From an uncultured Microbacterium sp. (lineage in GTDB: Bacteria > Actinomycetota > Actinomycetes > Actinomycetales > Microbacteriaceae): a stretch of DNA of 64,000 nucleotides. The position numbers were made by a program, and so were the translations under genes. Each line of letters begins with the position of its first letter. The stretch's first letter is position 1. Location of the stretch: positions 372,001 to 436,000 of the forward strand of contig NZ_CANLCY010000003.1 of assembly GCF_947489255.1 (NCBI RefSeq), given 5' to 3'. Positions 8,669-17,544 of the stretch are shown one piece after another. The notes beneath the pieces are model-generated. The model searched no databases and was not told the origin of the DNA. It saw nothing but the letters and a program-made list of their open reading frames with translations.

Positions 8669-8766
8669 AGGCAACCGTAGAGGCAATCCACAAGAGTTGC
8701 AACACGCGTCAGGTCACGAACCGATAACTAGCGGAATCATGCGGCGAACCGTCGTTTCACCCGCAA

Positions 8767-8778
8767 GGAACCGGTTCC
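8767..8778. promoter_or_regulatory. LacI-type operator upstream of the regulator gene
   Basis: GGAACCGGTTCC is a perfect palindrome, differing from the 8657 site by one base, and lies 75 bp before the regulator start. The two sites, 110 bp apart centre to centre, could support control of the divergent operon and autoregulation. Confidence 0.72.
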
Positions 8779-8852
8779 ACTTTCGCGGGATGTCGGATAC
8801 TCTTCTTCGACGTCGACATTGGCGTCGACACGTGACGAGGAAAGACCAGCGC

Positions 8853-9863
8853 ATGAGCGGAATCGCCGAGGTGGCACGCCTGGCGGGCGTGTCGAAATCG
8901 ACGGCCAGCCGCGCTCTCACGGGCGGCGGCTACGTCTCCGACGGCACACGACAGCGTGTCGCCGACGCCGCGGCATCCCTGGGATACGTCCCCTCCACGA
9001 GCGCGGTCAGTCTGGCCACCGGGCGCACGCGGACCATTGCGCTCATCGTCCCCAAGGTCAATCGCTGGTACTTCGGTTCGATCGTCGAGGGCGTGGAGCG
9101 CACGCTCATCCCCCTCGGCTACGACGTCACGCTGTACGTCGCTGAACCGGGGTCGCGAGACCGCGAGAGCCTGTACTCCACCTACCTCGCGCGCAAGCGG
9201 TTCGACGGCATCATCGCGGTGGCTCTCGAGCCCGACGACGCCGACCTGGAACGCCTCGCCAACATCGGCAAGCCCGTCGTCAGCATCGGCAACGCGCTCT
9301 CCGGCGTCCCGACCCTGGGTCTCGACAACATCGCCATCACCCGCATCATCACGCAGCACCTGATCGCGCTCGGACACACCGACATCGCCTTCGTCGGCAG
9401 CACTCCCCCCACCGACGCCCCGGCCAAAGACGTCGACGAGCGCTCGATCGGCTACCGCAACGCGATGAACGACAACGGTCTCGCCGTACGCATCCGCAGT
9501 GTGCCGTCGACCCTCACGATCACCGACGCCTACGCCGCGGCCGCGTCGTTCCTCGCCGACGCCGCCTCGCGCCCCACCGGGGTGGTCGCCGCGTGCGACG
9601 AGGTCGCCATCGGCGTCATCATCGCCGCACGGCGGATGGGCATCTCGGTTCCGACCGAGCTCAGCGTCGTCGGCATCGACGGCCACGACTACGCCGAGAT
9701 GTTCTCGCTCACCACGATCGAGCAGTTCCCCCAGGCACAGGGCGTCGAGGCCACGCGCATGCTCGTGCGGATGATCGAGGGCACCGGCGAGGTGCCCCGG
9801 CGCACCGAGGCCGACACGCGTCTGGTCGTGCGCTCCACGACCGCTCCCCCGCGCACCTCCTGA
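8853..9863 (+). CDS. LacI-family transcriptional repressor of the sugar importer
   Basis: 336 residues. The helix-turn-helix IAEVARLAGVSKSTASRAL (4-22) and hinge region (about 44-60, YVPSTSAVSLATGRTR) are followed by a periplasmic-binding-protein-like effector domain. ATG 8853 is preceded by GAGGAAAG at good spacing; longer upstream frames lack a site. It is divergent from the binding-protein operon with two GGAACCGRTTCC operators between them, so it very probably represses that operon until the transported sugar (or a breakdown product) binds. Confidence 0.9.
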   Translation: MSGIAEVARLAGVSKSTASRALTGGGYVSDGTRQRVADAAASLGYVPSTSAVSLATGRTRTIALIVPKVNRWYFGSIVEGVERTLIPLGYDVTLYVAEPGSRDRESLYSTYLARKRFDGIIAVALEPDDADLERLANIGKPVVSIGNALSGVPTLGLDNIAITRIITQHLIALGHTDIAFVGSTPPTDAPAKDVDERSIGYRNAMNDNGLAVRIRSVPSTLTITDAYAAAASFLADAASRPTGVVAACDEVAIGVIIAARRMGISVPTELSVVGIDGHDYAEMFSLTTIEQFPQAQGVEATRMLVRMIEGTGEVPRRTEADTRLVVRSTTAPPRTS

Positions 9864-9930
9864 CCCGCCGGCGCCCGGTTCCCGCCCCGCTTCCTGACGG
9901 GCGCACGCGAGTGCCGCCGCTGCAACTACG

Positions 9931-9962
9931 GAGGACCCGGATGCCGTGGCATCCGGGTCCTC
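9931..9962. terminator. Bidirectional terminator
   Basis: GAGGACCCGGATGCC pairs perfectly with GGCATCCGGGTCCTC around a 2-nt gap. It lies between the convergent LacI gene and the surface nuclease gene and can serve both. The stem is built around the GGATGCC/GGCATCC heptamer. Confidence 0.85.
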
Positions 9963-9980
9963 CGTTCCTTCAGTGTGCGA

Positions 9981-12900
9981 TCACTCGATGCGGTGCAGCG
10001 AGCTGCGGCGACGAACAGCCAGACCGAGGCCGAGCAGAGCCAGGGCGGCGAGAACGCCCGCCCCCATCCACGCGGTGTCGGTGCCGGTCACGGGAAGCGC
10101 ACCGGAGCCGCCGGGAGCGCTGCCGCCCGCATCCGCTCCGTCGCCGGCGCCCGATCCCGCGCCCGAACCGTCACCCGCGGCCGCGTCGGTGACGCGCAGC
10201 GGCACGGTCACCGTCGCGCCCGACGCCGTGGTGAGGGTGACATCGACGACGTCCGGCGCATCCGTCGGCACGTCCAGCGCGATCTGCGCCGCGCCGTCGA
10301 CGACCGGGAACGACACCGGGGCTCCCCCTCCGACCGTCGCGGTCACCTCGGTCGTGAGCGGGCTGCCGAGCGAGGTCAGGTCGAGACCCGACACCGTGAA
10401 CGCGGCCTGCGCACCCCGGCTCGTCTCGGCCGGCACACCCTGCACCTGGGCCGAGCGAACCGCGAAGTCGGGGCTCAATCCCGGGTTCTGCTGCAGGTAG
10501 GCGATCCACCCGTCGCGGTCGATGAGACCCGAGTCGCGGGAGTCGGTGCCTTCGGCGAAAACCGAGAACGCGTCGCCGCCCTGCAGCAGGAAGCTGAAGG
10601 AGCCGACCCGGTAGGTGGCGGCCGGATCGATCGCCGCACCGTCGATCCATACGCCCGTGATGCGCTCGCCCGCGGGCCGCGCGGCGTCGTAGGTGTAGCG
10701 CACGTTCTCCGAGACGCCCAGGGCGAGGGTGGCCTCGCGACCCGCCGCATCGCCCCACTGCTGCTCGAGGAGGCGGCGCACCTGGTCTCCCGTCAGCGCC
10801 GTGGTGCCCAGGTTGTTGACGAAGGGCAGCACCGCGTTCGCCTCGGCGAAGGTGATGACCCCGTCGTCTCCGCGCAGGAGTTCGGCGCGCAGACCGCCCG
10901 GGTTGACCACGGTGATGTCGGCGCCGCCGCGAGCGGGGTCGCTGAGGGTCGCCAGCAGCGCATCGGCGACGAGTGAGCCGAGCGCCGAGGGCCGCGACCG
11001 GTCGTCGCGCTTGCCGCCCGCGTAGACGCCGTCGACGTAGGCCCCACCGGTGAAGGCGGTGGTGATGTCGGCGTCGACCGAGCCCACCGGCTGCGATCCG
11101 ACGCGGTCGGCGTCGGCGAGCGCCGCGGCGACGATGTCCGCCACCTCGGCCACGCGCGGGTATCCGGCGATGAGCTCGGCGTCGAGGGCCGCGCTGTTCT
11201 CGGCCGTCTTCCCCGGGTCGCCATCGACGACCTCGCCCGCGAGACGCGGCACGTTGCGGGCGGTGTGCCCCACGACCTCGCCGCTCTCGCGGTCGACGCT
11301 CAGCACGATCTGGCCGATGTTCTCGCCGTAGCTTCCGGTCTGCAGCACCGGTCGCGTGCCGTCCGTGCCGGGGACCGGTGCATCCCAGACGTACTCCTCG
11401 TGGGTGTGCCCCGTGAAGATCGCGTCGACGTCGGCGTCCGTCTCGTCCACGATGCGCTCGAACGCGCCGCCCGCGGCGAGCGCGTCGTCGAGCGACCCGC
11501 CCTTCGCGGCTCCCTCGTGGTACTCGGCGACGATCACGTCGACCTGGTCGCGGATCTCGGCGACCACGCGGTTGACCTCGGCCACCGGCTCGCGGAACTC
11601 CACGCCGCTGATGCCACCGGGTGTCACGAGCGAGGCCGTCTCCTCGGTGACCGCACCGATCACGCCGACCCGAAGGCCGTCGACCTCGAAGATCTCGTAG
11701 CCGGGGAGCAGCGGCTCGCCGTTGCGGTAGACGTTGGCCGTCAGGTACGGGAAGTCGGCGAGATCGCCGACCCGGCCGACGAGGTCGTCGGCGCCCTTGT
11801 CGAACTCGTGGTTCCCGACCCCGGATGCCGCCAGGTCGAGCGCATTCAGCACGTCGATGGTCGGCTTGTCACCGGCATTGGAGGAGGCGAACAGCGACGC
11901 ACCGATGTTGTCGCCGTTGGAGAGGAACAGCGTGTCGTCCTCGCCGCCCTCCGCGCGGAGCGACTCGATCGTGAACGCGAACTTCACCGTGTTGGCGTCG
12001 ATGCGGCCGTGGAAGTCGTTGATGTTGAGCAGGTTGAGCTCCGTCGTCGACGACAGGTCGAGACCCACGACCACGGGGTCGTGGTCGCTGGAGCGGTACG
12101 GGGACTCGTCGTAGAAGTTCAGCGCGTTGTAGTTGAAGCGGCTGTACTCCAGGGCGAGCGCCTCGACGGCGTTGATGTTCCAGATGTCGACGCCGGTCAC
12201 GAGCTCGCGCGCCGAGGGCGAGGCGAGCACGTGGTCGAGCGACCCCGACTGCCCGCTGAACGAGTACGAGTACTTGCCCGTTCCCGCCTCCAGCGGCTCG
12301 AAGCCGAACGAGCGCAGGGTCTCGATCGGGTCCTCCTGCGTGTAGGCGTTGAAGTCGCCGAGCAGGAAGACGTCGTCGGTTCCGACCGCCGCCGACCGCT
12401 CCGCGGCGAAGGCTCCGAGGGCCTGCGCCTGGCGCACGCGATCGCCGTTGAAGGCGCCCTGGATGCCGTTGGCGTTGTCGCCGGTCGCCGCGGGACGGCT
12501 GTCCCCCTTGGACTTGAAGTGGTTCACGATCGCGAGGATCTTGGCATCCGCGTCGTCGACGGGGGCGAAGGCCTGGGCGAGCGGCTGCCGGGCGTTCGAG
12601 AAGGCCGGGTCGTCCAGGATGACGCTGTCGCCGATCGGGGCGACGACGGCCTTCTTGTAGATGAAGGCGGTACGGATGACGTCCTCCGACGCCGGAAGGT
12701 CCGCCGGCGAGGGCACGAAGGTCCACTCCTCGGCATCCAGCGCCGCATTGAGGGCGTCGACGAGGGTGGACAGGGCGTCGTCGCGGTCCTTGCCGAAGAC
12801 GGCCGAGTTCTCGATCTCCTCGAGCGAGACAACGTCGGCGCCCAGCCCGTTCACGGCGGCGACGATCTTGGCCTGCTGGCGGGCGAGGTTCACCGCGTCC

Positions 12901-14588
12901 GCTGCTCCGCGGGGGCCGGGATCGGGGCAGGTGTCGGCCGTGATCGGGTTGCCCTCACGGTCGTCGTAGGTCGAGGTGCACCCGACGCTCTCCGCCGTGG
13001 TGGTGAAGTAGTTGAGCACGTTGAAGCTCGAGATCTTCACCGAGCCGCCGACCGGCTCCGGGGCCGCCGTGCGGGTGTTCGCGAAGGTCGCGGGCTGCAC
13101 GGTCGCGGCGTTGTCGACGGTCAGCTGCTGAGTCGGCTGGAACTTCCAGGCGTTGTTGCGGTAGTCGAGGATCACCGGACGCGTGAAGGTCACGGCGGCA
13201 CCGACGCGCACGGGGTCGGTCAGCGACACGTACGGGAGCGGGACGTCCTGCGCGGTGGTGAGGAAGTTCAGCGAGGCACCGTCGTCGAGCACGACGGCGC
13301 GGGCCTTGTTGGCGGCGACGGCCGCGGCGTAGTCGGGTGTGTCGGGACGCGCCACGTCGGTCGGCGTGCGCAGCGGGGTCGTGCCCGCCGCCAGCCCCAC
13401 CTCGGCGTACTGGTTCGTCGAGTAGCTGTTCGTCACGGTGAAGTCGCCCTGCGGCGCCAGCAGCATGCCCTCGAAGCGCTCGCGCTCCTCGTCGTTCTTC
13501 GGCCACGTGATCTCCGCGGGGGCGACCGGGGCGGCCTCCTCGGTGAGGACGCGGACACTGGCGGCGTCGGCGGTGAGCTGCGTCTGTCCGGAGAACTCGC
13601 CCGCGGTTCCGGTCACCTCGACGTGGTCGCCGATGGCGACGGATGCCGCGGCGTCGGAGCCGTAGACGAAGATCGCGTCGGAGGCGGTGTGGGTGGCGAC
13701 GTCGACCGCGCCTCCGGTTCCCTCCGTCTGAAGGAAGAAGCCGTTGTAGCCGCCGGTCGGGTACGCGGCGGTCACGACGCCGCGGGTGGTGACCACGGTG
13801 CCGTCGAGCGGTGTCGTCGCACCGGTCCCCTGGATCTCGCGGATCGGGGTGACCTCGCCCGGGACGGGGGTCGTCGGAGAGGGTGAGGGCTCCTCGGTCG
13901 GCTGCGGCTCGGGGGCGGCTCCCCCGGACCCCTGCGGCGTCACCGTCGCGGTGTTGGTGAAGTCGGCGGAGTTGTCATCCGTGTCGACGAAATCCGTGCG
14001 CACGAGGGAGTTCGGGGTGCCGTTCGGGCCGTCGACGACGGCCGGGGCGGTTTCGAAGCTCACGCCGGCGCCGTAGCCCAGGAAGTCGACGACGCGGTCG
14101 TCGTCGACCGAACCGGCGGGCAGAGCGAGCGGCTCCGTGACGTCGGCGAGGAAGAGCTGTCCGGTCGTCCCCGACGGGTTCAGCCCCGCGCTGGTGGCAT
14201 CGGCGGCGGGCAGAGGGGCACCGACGTCTCCGTTGCCGTTGCCGGGGAGCGCGATGAGGTAGTAGCCGCCTGCGGCGATCGATCCGCTGAGCGCCTGAGT
14301 GTTCGCGCCGGAGGGTGCATCGACGTTGGAGGCGGAGCGGTACTGCAGCGACCAGCCGGTCAGGTCCTGCGCGGTGTCGCCGGCGTTGTACAGCTCGACG
14401 AACTTCTTCGCGTACGGCGCGCCGGCGCTCCCGCCCTTCAGGTAGGCCTCATTGATCACCACCTTCGCGCCGTCGGCCGCGAAAGCGGGCAGGGGGGCCA
14501 GGGCGGAACCGAGCAGAGCGGCGCCGAGGGCGGCGCTGAGAGCGGTCGTGAAACGGCGCGCGGGCGCGCCGGATGAAGCGATGAGCAT
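9981..14588 (-). CDS. Secreted ExeM-type nuclease fused to 5'-nucleotidase, LPXTG wall-anchored
   Basis: 1535 residues. In order: signal peptide (1-37, ending AFA), lamin-tail domain (about 45-170), Pro-rich linker, ExeM/NucH OB-fold (about 240-345), endonuclease/exonuclease/phosphatase domain (about 510-890; SFNVLNYF, EEIEN, GDFNAYTQED, SSDHDPV), metallophosphatase plus 5'-nucleotidase domains (about 895-1440; NDFHGR, GNHEFD, GHTH, NPGGLR), an Ig-like segment, a Gly/Ala/Ser linker and a sorting signal LPVTG, hydrophobic helix and RRR tail. It should degrade extracellular DNA or nucleotides to nucleosides and phosphate at the cell wall, a nutrient-scavenging role. ATG 14588 has TGGAG seven bases upstream. 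All metal and catalytic motifs look intact. Confidence 0.9.
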   Translation of the reverse strand: MLIASSGAPARRFTTALSAALGAALLGSALAPLPAFAADGAKVVINEAYLKGGSAGAPYAKKFVELYNAGDTAQDLTGWSLQYRSASNVDAPSGANTQALSGSIAAGGYYLIALPGNGNGDVGAPLPAADATSAGLNPSGTTGQLFLADVTEPLALPAGSVDDDRVVDFLGYGAGVSFETAPAVVDGPNGTPNSLVRTDFVDTDDNSADFTNTATVTPQGSGGAAPEPQPTEEPSPSPTTPVPGEVTPIREIQGTGATTPLDGTVVTTRGVVTAAYPTGGYNGFFLQTEGTGGAVDVATHTASDAIFVYGSDAAASVAIGDHVEVTGTAGEFSGQTQLTADAASVRVLTEEAAPVAPAEITWPKNDEERERFEGMLLAPQGDFTVTNSYSTNQYAEVGLAAGTTPLRTPTDVARPDTPDYAAAVAANKARAVVLDDGASLNFLTTAQDVPLPYVSLTDPVRVGAAVTFTRPVILDYRNNAWKFQPTQQLTVDNAATVQPATFANTRTAAPEPVGGSVKISSFNVLNYFTTTAESVGCTSTYDDREGNPITADTCPDPGPRGAADAVNLARQQAKIVAAVNGLGADVVSLEEIENSAVFGKDRDDALSTLVDALNAALDAEEWTFVPSPADLPASEDVIRTAFIYKKAVVAPIGDSVILDDPAFSNARQPLAQAFAPVDDADAKILAIVNHFKSKGDSRPAATGDNANGIQGAFNGDRVRQAQALGAFAAERSAAVGTDDVFLLGDFNAYTQEDPIETLRSFGFEPLEAGTGKYSYSFSGQSGSLDHVLASPSARELVTGVDIWNINAVEALALEYSRFNYNALNFYDESPYRSSDHDPVVVGLDLSSTTELNLLNINDFHGRIDANTVKFAFTIESLRAEGGEDDTLFLSNGDNIGASLFASSNAGDKPTIDVLNALDLAASGVGNHEFDKGADDLVGRVGDLADFPYLTANVYRNGEPLLPGYEIFEVDGLRVGVIGAVTEETASLVTPGGISGVEFREPVAEVNRVVAEIRDQVDVIVAEYHEGAAKGGSLDDALAAGGAFERIVDETDADVDAIFTGHTHEEYVWDAPVPGTDGTRPVLQTGSYGENIGQIVLSVDRESGEVVGHTARNVPRLAGEVVDGDPGKTAENSAALDAELIAGYPRVAEVADIVAAALADADRVGSQPVGSVDADITTAFTGGAYVDGVYAGGKRDDRSRPSALGSLVADALLATLSDPARGGADITVVNPGGLRAELLRGDDGVITFAEANAVLPFVNNLGTTALTGDQVRRLLEQQWGDAAGREATLALGVSENVRYTYDAARPAGERITGVWIDGAAIDPAATYRVGSFSFLLQGGDAFSVFAEGTDSRDSGLIDRDGWIAYLQQNPGLSPDFAVRSAQVQGVPAETSRGAQAAFTVSGLDLTSLGSPLTTEVTATVGGGAPVSFPVVDGAAQIALDVPTDAPDVVDVTLTTASGATVTVPLRVTDAAAGDGSGAGSGAGDGADAGGSAPGGSGALPVTGTDTAWMGAGVLAALALLGLGLAVRRRSSLHRIE

Positions 14589-14825
14589 GGGTCTCCAGGT
14601 ACCGACGCACGAGTGGACGCGTGAACGAGATCGACGTCGGATGGGGGGATCGACGGGGGGGGTGTTCTCAACGACCGTAAACGATGCCCATACCTTTTTC
14701 CCAGACTTCTTTCGTTTCCATTCGGTGAATTCCGGTTCCGCAGCAGCGGACACCCGGTTCCACGGCGCGCGAGGGACCACGGTGTCCCACATCGGCACGT
14801 CGCCGCGTCGCGGCGGAGACGACAG

Positions 14826-14856
14826 AACCCCGGATGCCGATCGGCATCCGGGGTTC
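14826..14856 (-). terminator. rplL terminator
   Basis: AGAACCCCGGATGCC pairs with GGCATCCGGGGTTCT around GATC, starting 33 nt after the rplL stop. It is another stem made from the GGATGCC heptamer. The rest of the 300-bp gap up to the nuclease start holds no gene; it includes an AT-richer patch (14690-14720) that may be the nuclease promoter. Confidence 0.82.
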
Positions 14857-14888
14857 TGGGTGTCGCGAAAGCGACGGTGTGTCTGAAA

Positions 14889-15275
14889 TTACTTCAGGGT
14901 CACCGTGGCGCCGGCGGCCTCGAGGGCCTCCTTGGCCTTGTCGGCGGTCTCCTTGTTCGCGCCCTCGAGCACGGCCTTGGGAGCGCCATCGACGACGGCC
15001 TTGGCCTCGCCGAGGCCGAGCGAGGTGAGCTCGCGGACGACCTTGATGACCTGGATCTTCTTGTCACCGGCAGCCTCGAGGACGACGTCGAACGAGTCCT
15101 TCTCCTCGACCTCTTCGGCGGGGGCGGCGCCACCGGCGGCGGGGCCGGCCACGGCCACGGGGGCGGCAGCGGTGACGTCGAAGGTCTCCTCGAACGCCTT
15201 GACGAACTCGGACAGCTCGATGAGCGTGAGCTCCTTGAACGCGTCGAGCAGCTCTTCGGTGCTGAGCTTAGCCAT
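14889..15275 (-). CDS. rplL: 50S ribosomal protein L7/L12
   Basis: 128 residues, the normal length. It has the N-terminal dimerisation helix ([18 protein letters not shown]), an Ala/Pro/Gly hinge (about 37-52) and the C-terminal factor-binding domain ([24 protein letters not shown]). It forms the flexible ribosomal stalk that recruits translation GTPases. It follows rplJ by 38 nt in the same transcript and ends at a strong terminator. rpoB does not follow on this side. Confidence 0.97.
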   Translation of the reverse strand: MAKLSTEELLDAFKELTLIELSEFVKAFEETFDVTAAAPVAVAGPAAGGAAPAEEVEEKDSFDVVLEAAGDKKIQVIKVVRELTSLGLGEAKAVVDGAPKAVLEGANKETADKAKEALEAAGATVTLK

Positions 15276-15313
15276 GTTGTATCTCCTTGATCGGGTTAAT
15301 CAGCCGGGCCGGG

Positions 15314-15829
15314 TCAGGCCGCGGTGTCCTGCTTCTCGCGCAGCGCGTCGACCGTGCGAACGGCCTTCGACGGAAGCGCCTGGAAGACGTATGCCGCCTT
15401 GGTCATCGTCGCCTTCATCGCGCCGGCGAGCTTCGCCAGCAGGACTTCACGGCTTTCGAGATCGGCGAGCTTGTTGACCTCATCCGCGGTCAGAGCGGCG
15501 CCATCGAAGTAGCCGCCCTTCACCACGAGCTGAGGGTTAGCCTTGGCGAAGGCACGCAGGCTCTTCGCGACGGCGACGGGGTCGCCGTGCACGAACGCAA
15601 TGGCGGACGGGCCCTTGAGCTCGTCATCCAGTCCCGTGACCCCCGCGTTGGACGCGGCGATCTTGGTCAGCGTGTTCTTCACCACGGCGTAATCCGCGTC
15701 CTGACGGATGTCGTTGCGCAGCTGCTTGAGCTGGGCAACCGTCAGACCGCGGTACTCGGTCAGCAGAACGGCGGTCGAGTTCTCGAAGTTCTTCGTGAGC
15801 TCGGCGACCGATGCATCCTTCTGCGCCAT
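15314..15829 (-). CDS. rplJ: 50S ribosomal protein L10
   Basis: 171 residues starting MAQKDASV at ATG 15829 with AAGGAG about seven bases upstream. It has the rRNA-binding N-terminal domain ([25 protein letters not shown]) and C-terminal helices that bind L7/L12 dimers. It is the base of the ribosomal stalk. A leader of about 200 nt with a hairpin and U-run precedes it, fitting the known autogenous control by the L10/L12 complex. It is co-transcribed with rplL. Confidence 0.97.
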   Translation of the reverse strand: MAQKDASVAELTKNFENSTAVLLTEYRGLTVAQLKQLRNDIRQDADYAVVKNTLTKIAASNAGVTGLDDELKGPSAIAFVHGDPVAVAKSLRAFAKANPQLVVKGGYFDGAALTADEVNKLADLESREVLLAKLAGAMKATMTKAAYVFQALPSKAVRTVDALREKQDTAA

Positions 15830-15830
15830 G

Positions 15831-16028
15831 GCCACTCCTTGTGTGTACGAGGCGCTCCGCGGAGGCGGGGCGCCGGCCGAAGACACCGGGGTCCGGACAA
15901 AAAAGAAGAGCTCCGGCGCAGGCGCACGGAGCTCAGAAGAGTTTCGTTTACCTGCGTAGGTCCCCTGCTTTTCAGCAGACGCTTCGATCGACATGCGAGC
16001 ACGACGATGACCGACGGTCTTTGGCTTG
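15831..16028 (-). ncRNA. L10 (rplJ) leader with attenuator-like hairpin
   Basis: On the minus strand, GAGCTCCGTGCGCC pairs with a GGAGCTC-ending arm (plus coordinates 15908-15934) and is followed directly by TTCTTTTTTG, a classic intrinsic terminator inside the untranslated leader. A -10 like TACAGT at 16035-16040 would start the transcript near 16028. Binding of L10-L12 to such leaders is known to reduce rplJL expression in many bacteria; the exact structure here was read by eye only. Confidence 0.7.
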
Positions 16029-16274
16029 GTCATTACTGTACCCGACCCTCGCGCCGCGCGCCAATCCGCCCGCGCACCGCCCCGCCCTCGCGCCCCGCCC
16101 TCGCTGCCGCCCACCATCACCATCGACGGCGACCCGATGCCGCTCGGCGGGCGGCCGCCCGACATGTGCGGCGCGGTCGACGTAGACACCGGACTGAAGA
16201 CGCGGGCAGCGGCCCTCCCCTGACGCCAGCGTGAGCGCGTGGGCGCCGGTCCTCCCGCCGCAGGGTGGGCGCGC

Positions 16275-16676
16275 CTACGACACCCGCGGCTCCGGTAGCA
16301 GCGCCTGGGTCATCCGCACGATGCGCGACGGCGTGCGAGCGCCGAGCCACACCGTGCACACCGGCGCCTCGCCGCACGCCCACTCGGCGCACCAGGCGTG
16401 GATGGCCTGCGCCAGACGCTCGCCGCGCGGACGGAGCTCGCCCTCGAGCGCGCGATCGAGCCAGCTCACCCGCCCGTCCCCCGCGTCGATCACGCCGACC
16501 TGGTCCGATCCGCACACCTCGACCACGACGGTGAGGTGCGCGACCGGAGACAGGGCGGCGGCGATGCGTCGCATCTCCGGCACGTTCTGCGCGTCTCCCC
16601 CGAGGAGCACCGCACCTTCGAGGTCGCGCCAGAGGCCGCCGTCGGGGCGACGCAGCATCTCGGGCTTCGCATCCAT
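16275..16676 (-). CDS. Stand-alone siderophore-interacting-protein-like domain
   Basis: 133 residues. The segment [20 protein letters not shown] (22-41) followed by [12 protein letters not shown] resembles the NAD(P)-binding C-terminal part of siderophore-interacting ferric reductases, where it reads like LL.GDETALPAI and VEV. The N-terminal FAD domain of those proteins is missing, so this is a half-size relative. A DtxR/IdeR-type iron box (16686-16702) overlaps its promoter ten bases before the start, supporting an iron-related role. Enzymatic activity alone is doubtful; it could pair with a separate FAD-binding protein. Confidence 0.7.
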   Translation of the reverse strand: MDAKPEMLRRPDGGLWRDLEGAVLLGGDAQNVPEMRRIAAALSPVAHLTVVVEVCGSDQVGVIDAGDGRVSWLDRALEGELRPRGERLAQAIHAWCAEWACGEAPVCTVWLGARTPSRIVRMTQALLPEPRVS

Positions 16677-16685
16677 GCGAACAAC

Positions 16686-16702
16686 TTAGGTCACCCTTAC
16701 CT
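16686..16702 (-). promoter_or_regulatory. DtxR/IdeR-type iron box
   Basis: TTAGGTCACCCTTACCT matches the consensus TTAGGTTAGGCTAACCTAA at most positions, including both TTAGGT/ACCT half-sites. It sits 10 bp upstream of the siderophore-interacting-like gene, where repressor binding would block transcription when iron is sufficient. Confidence 0.7.
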
Positions 16703-16777
16703 CGCGGACAAGACCCGGATGCCGACGCGCCGGGGCTCGCATGCGCTCCACGGCCGGACGGGGTTAGGGTCGAACGC

Positions 16778-17446
16778 ATGTCCCCCGAGCTCGTCGCGTC
16801 GCGCAGCGCCGACCTCGACGCTCGCATCGTCGCCGATTCCCGTGATCGCGTCGCCTGGATCCGGGCCCGCTCGCGCGGGATCACCGCCACCGACGTCGCG
16901 GCACTCACCAGCGCCAACGCCATCTCGCGAGCAGCGGATGCCAAGCTCATGGGCTCGAACTTCTCGGGCAACGCGTTCACGGCCCACGGCCGTCGACGCG
17001 AGCCCGAGATCGCCGCCTGGGTGGCCGCGACGCACGGCATCCGCCCCTCGTCGGCACTGTATCACGCGGTCGTCGAGAAGAGGCACCTCGCGACCCCCGA
17101 CGGTGTCGTCGTCGACGGGGAGGGTCGCGTGATCCTCGCCGAGATCAAGACCACCAACAAGGCGTGGCGCTCGATCCCCAAGACGTACATGCGCCAGATC
17201 TGGTGGCAGCAGCACGTGCTCGGCGCCGAGCGCACGCTCGTGGCCTGGGAGCAGCACGACGGCTTCGTCCCCCTGCACGACGAACCGCGCTGCCAGTGGA
17301 TCGAACGCGATGAGCGCGAGATCGCCAAGCTCGTGGGCCTGGCCACCTCGCTCATCGACGAGCTCTACCGCCGCACCATGCAGGCGCGCCAACCGGTGCG
17401 ACCGGAACCCACCGAGAGGTATCGCGCTCTCGCGCTCGTCGATTAA
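16778..17446 (+). CDS. YqaJ-like PD-(D/E)XK nuclease
   Basis: 222 residues. The catalytic pattern is Glu75/Glu77 (RREPEIAAW), Asp108 (ATPDGVVV) and Glu122-X-Lys124 (LAEIKTT), the YqaJ/lambda-exonuclease layout. In phages such enzymes resect DNA ends for recombination. Here there are no phage genes around, so it looks like a chromosomal housekeeping homologue, which is common in actinobacteria. A TAGGGT box at 16765-16770 is 7 nt before the ATG, so the mRNA may be leaderless. The downstream gap holds the MarR operators. Confidence 0.82.
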   Translation: MSPELVASRSADLDARIVADSRDRVAWIRARSRGITATDVAALTSANAISRAADAKLMGSNFSGNAFTAHGRRREPEIAAWVAATHGIRPSSALYHAVVEKRHLATPDGVVVDGEGRVILAEIKTTNKAWRSIPKTYMRQIWWQQHVLGAERTLVAWEQHDGFVPLHDEPRCQWIERDEREIAKLVGLATSLIDELYRRTMQARQPVRPEPTERYRALALVD

Positions 17447-17449
17447 TAG

Positions 17450-17492
17450 TTGACGCAAGTCAAGCAACAGGCGTATCGTTGACATCAGTCAA
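17450..17492 (+). promoter_or_regulatory. Promoter with two MarR operators for the efflux operon
   Basis: Two palindromes of form TTGACNNNNGTCAA lie at 17450-17463 and 17479-17492, centres 29 bp apart. The first supplies a -35 (TTGACG) and a TATCGT -10 lies at 17474-17479, touching the second. A repressor dimer on either site would block RNA polymerase. The operon they control ends with a MarR gene, so autoregulation is likely. Confidence 0.8.
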
Positions 17493-17544
17493 CTAATCGC
17501 GCCAGCGTCGTCGCGGCATCCATCCCCCTTTCGTGGAGTTCCGC

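Noticed and set aside
11265..13886. Long open frame on the plus strand opposite the surface nuclease
   Set aside because: It is a low-complexity Arg/Val/Gly/Asp translation, antisense to a gene with clear catalytic motifs; such shadows are expected at this GC content.
14641..14665. G-quadruplex in the gap before the nuclease gene
   Set aside because: Only two long G-runs are present, which is not enough for an intramolecular quadruplex.
14690..14720. PHO box upstream of the nuclease/nucleotidase gene
   Set aside because: Only one partial GTTCACC-like unit is visible and no direct repeat at 11-bp spacing.
16031..16274. Small plus-strand frames between the L10 leader and the siderophore-interacting-like gene
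   Set aside because: Pro/Arg-rich translations without ribosome sites; the stretch more likely holds only the rplJ promoter.
16778..17446. Prophage remnant marked by the YqaJ nuclease
   Set aside because: No integrase, capsid, tail or attachment-site repeats surround it, and base composition is like the neighbours.
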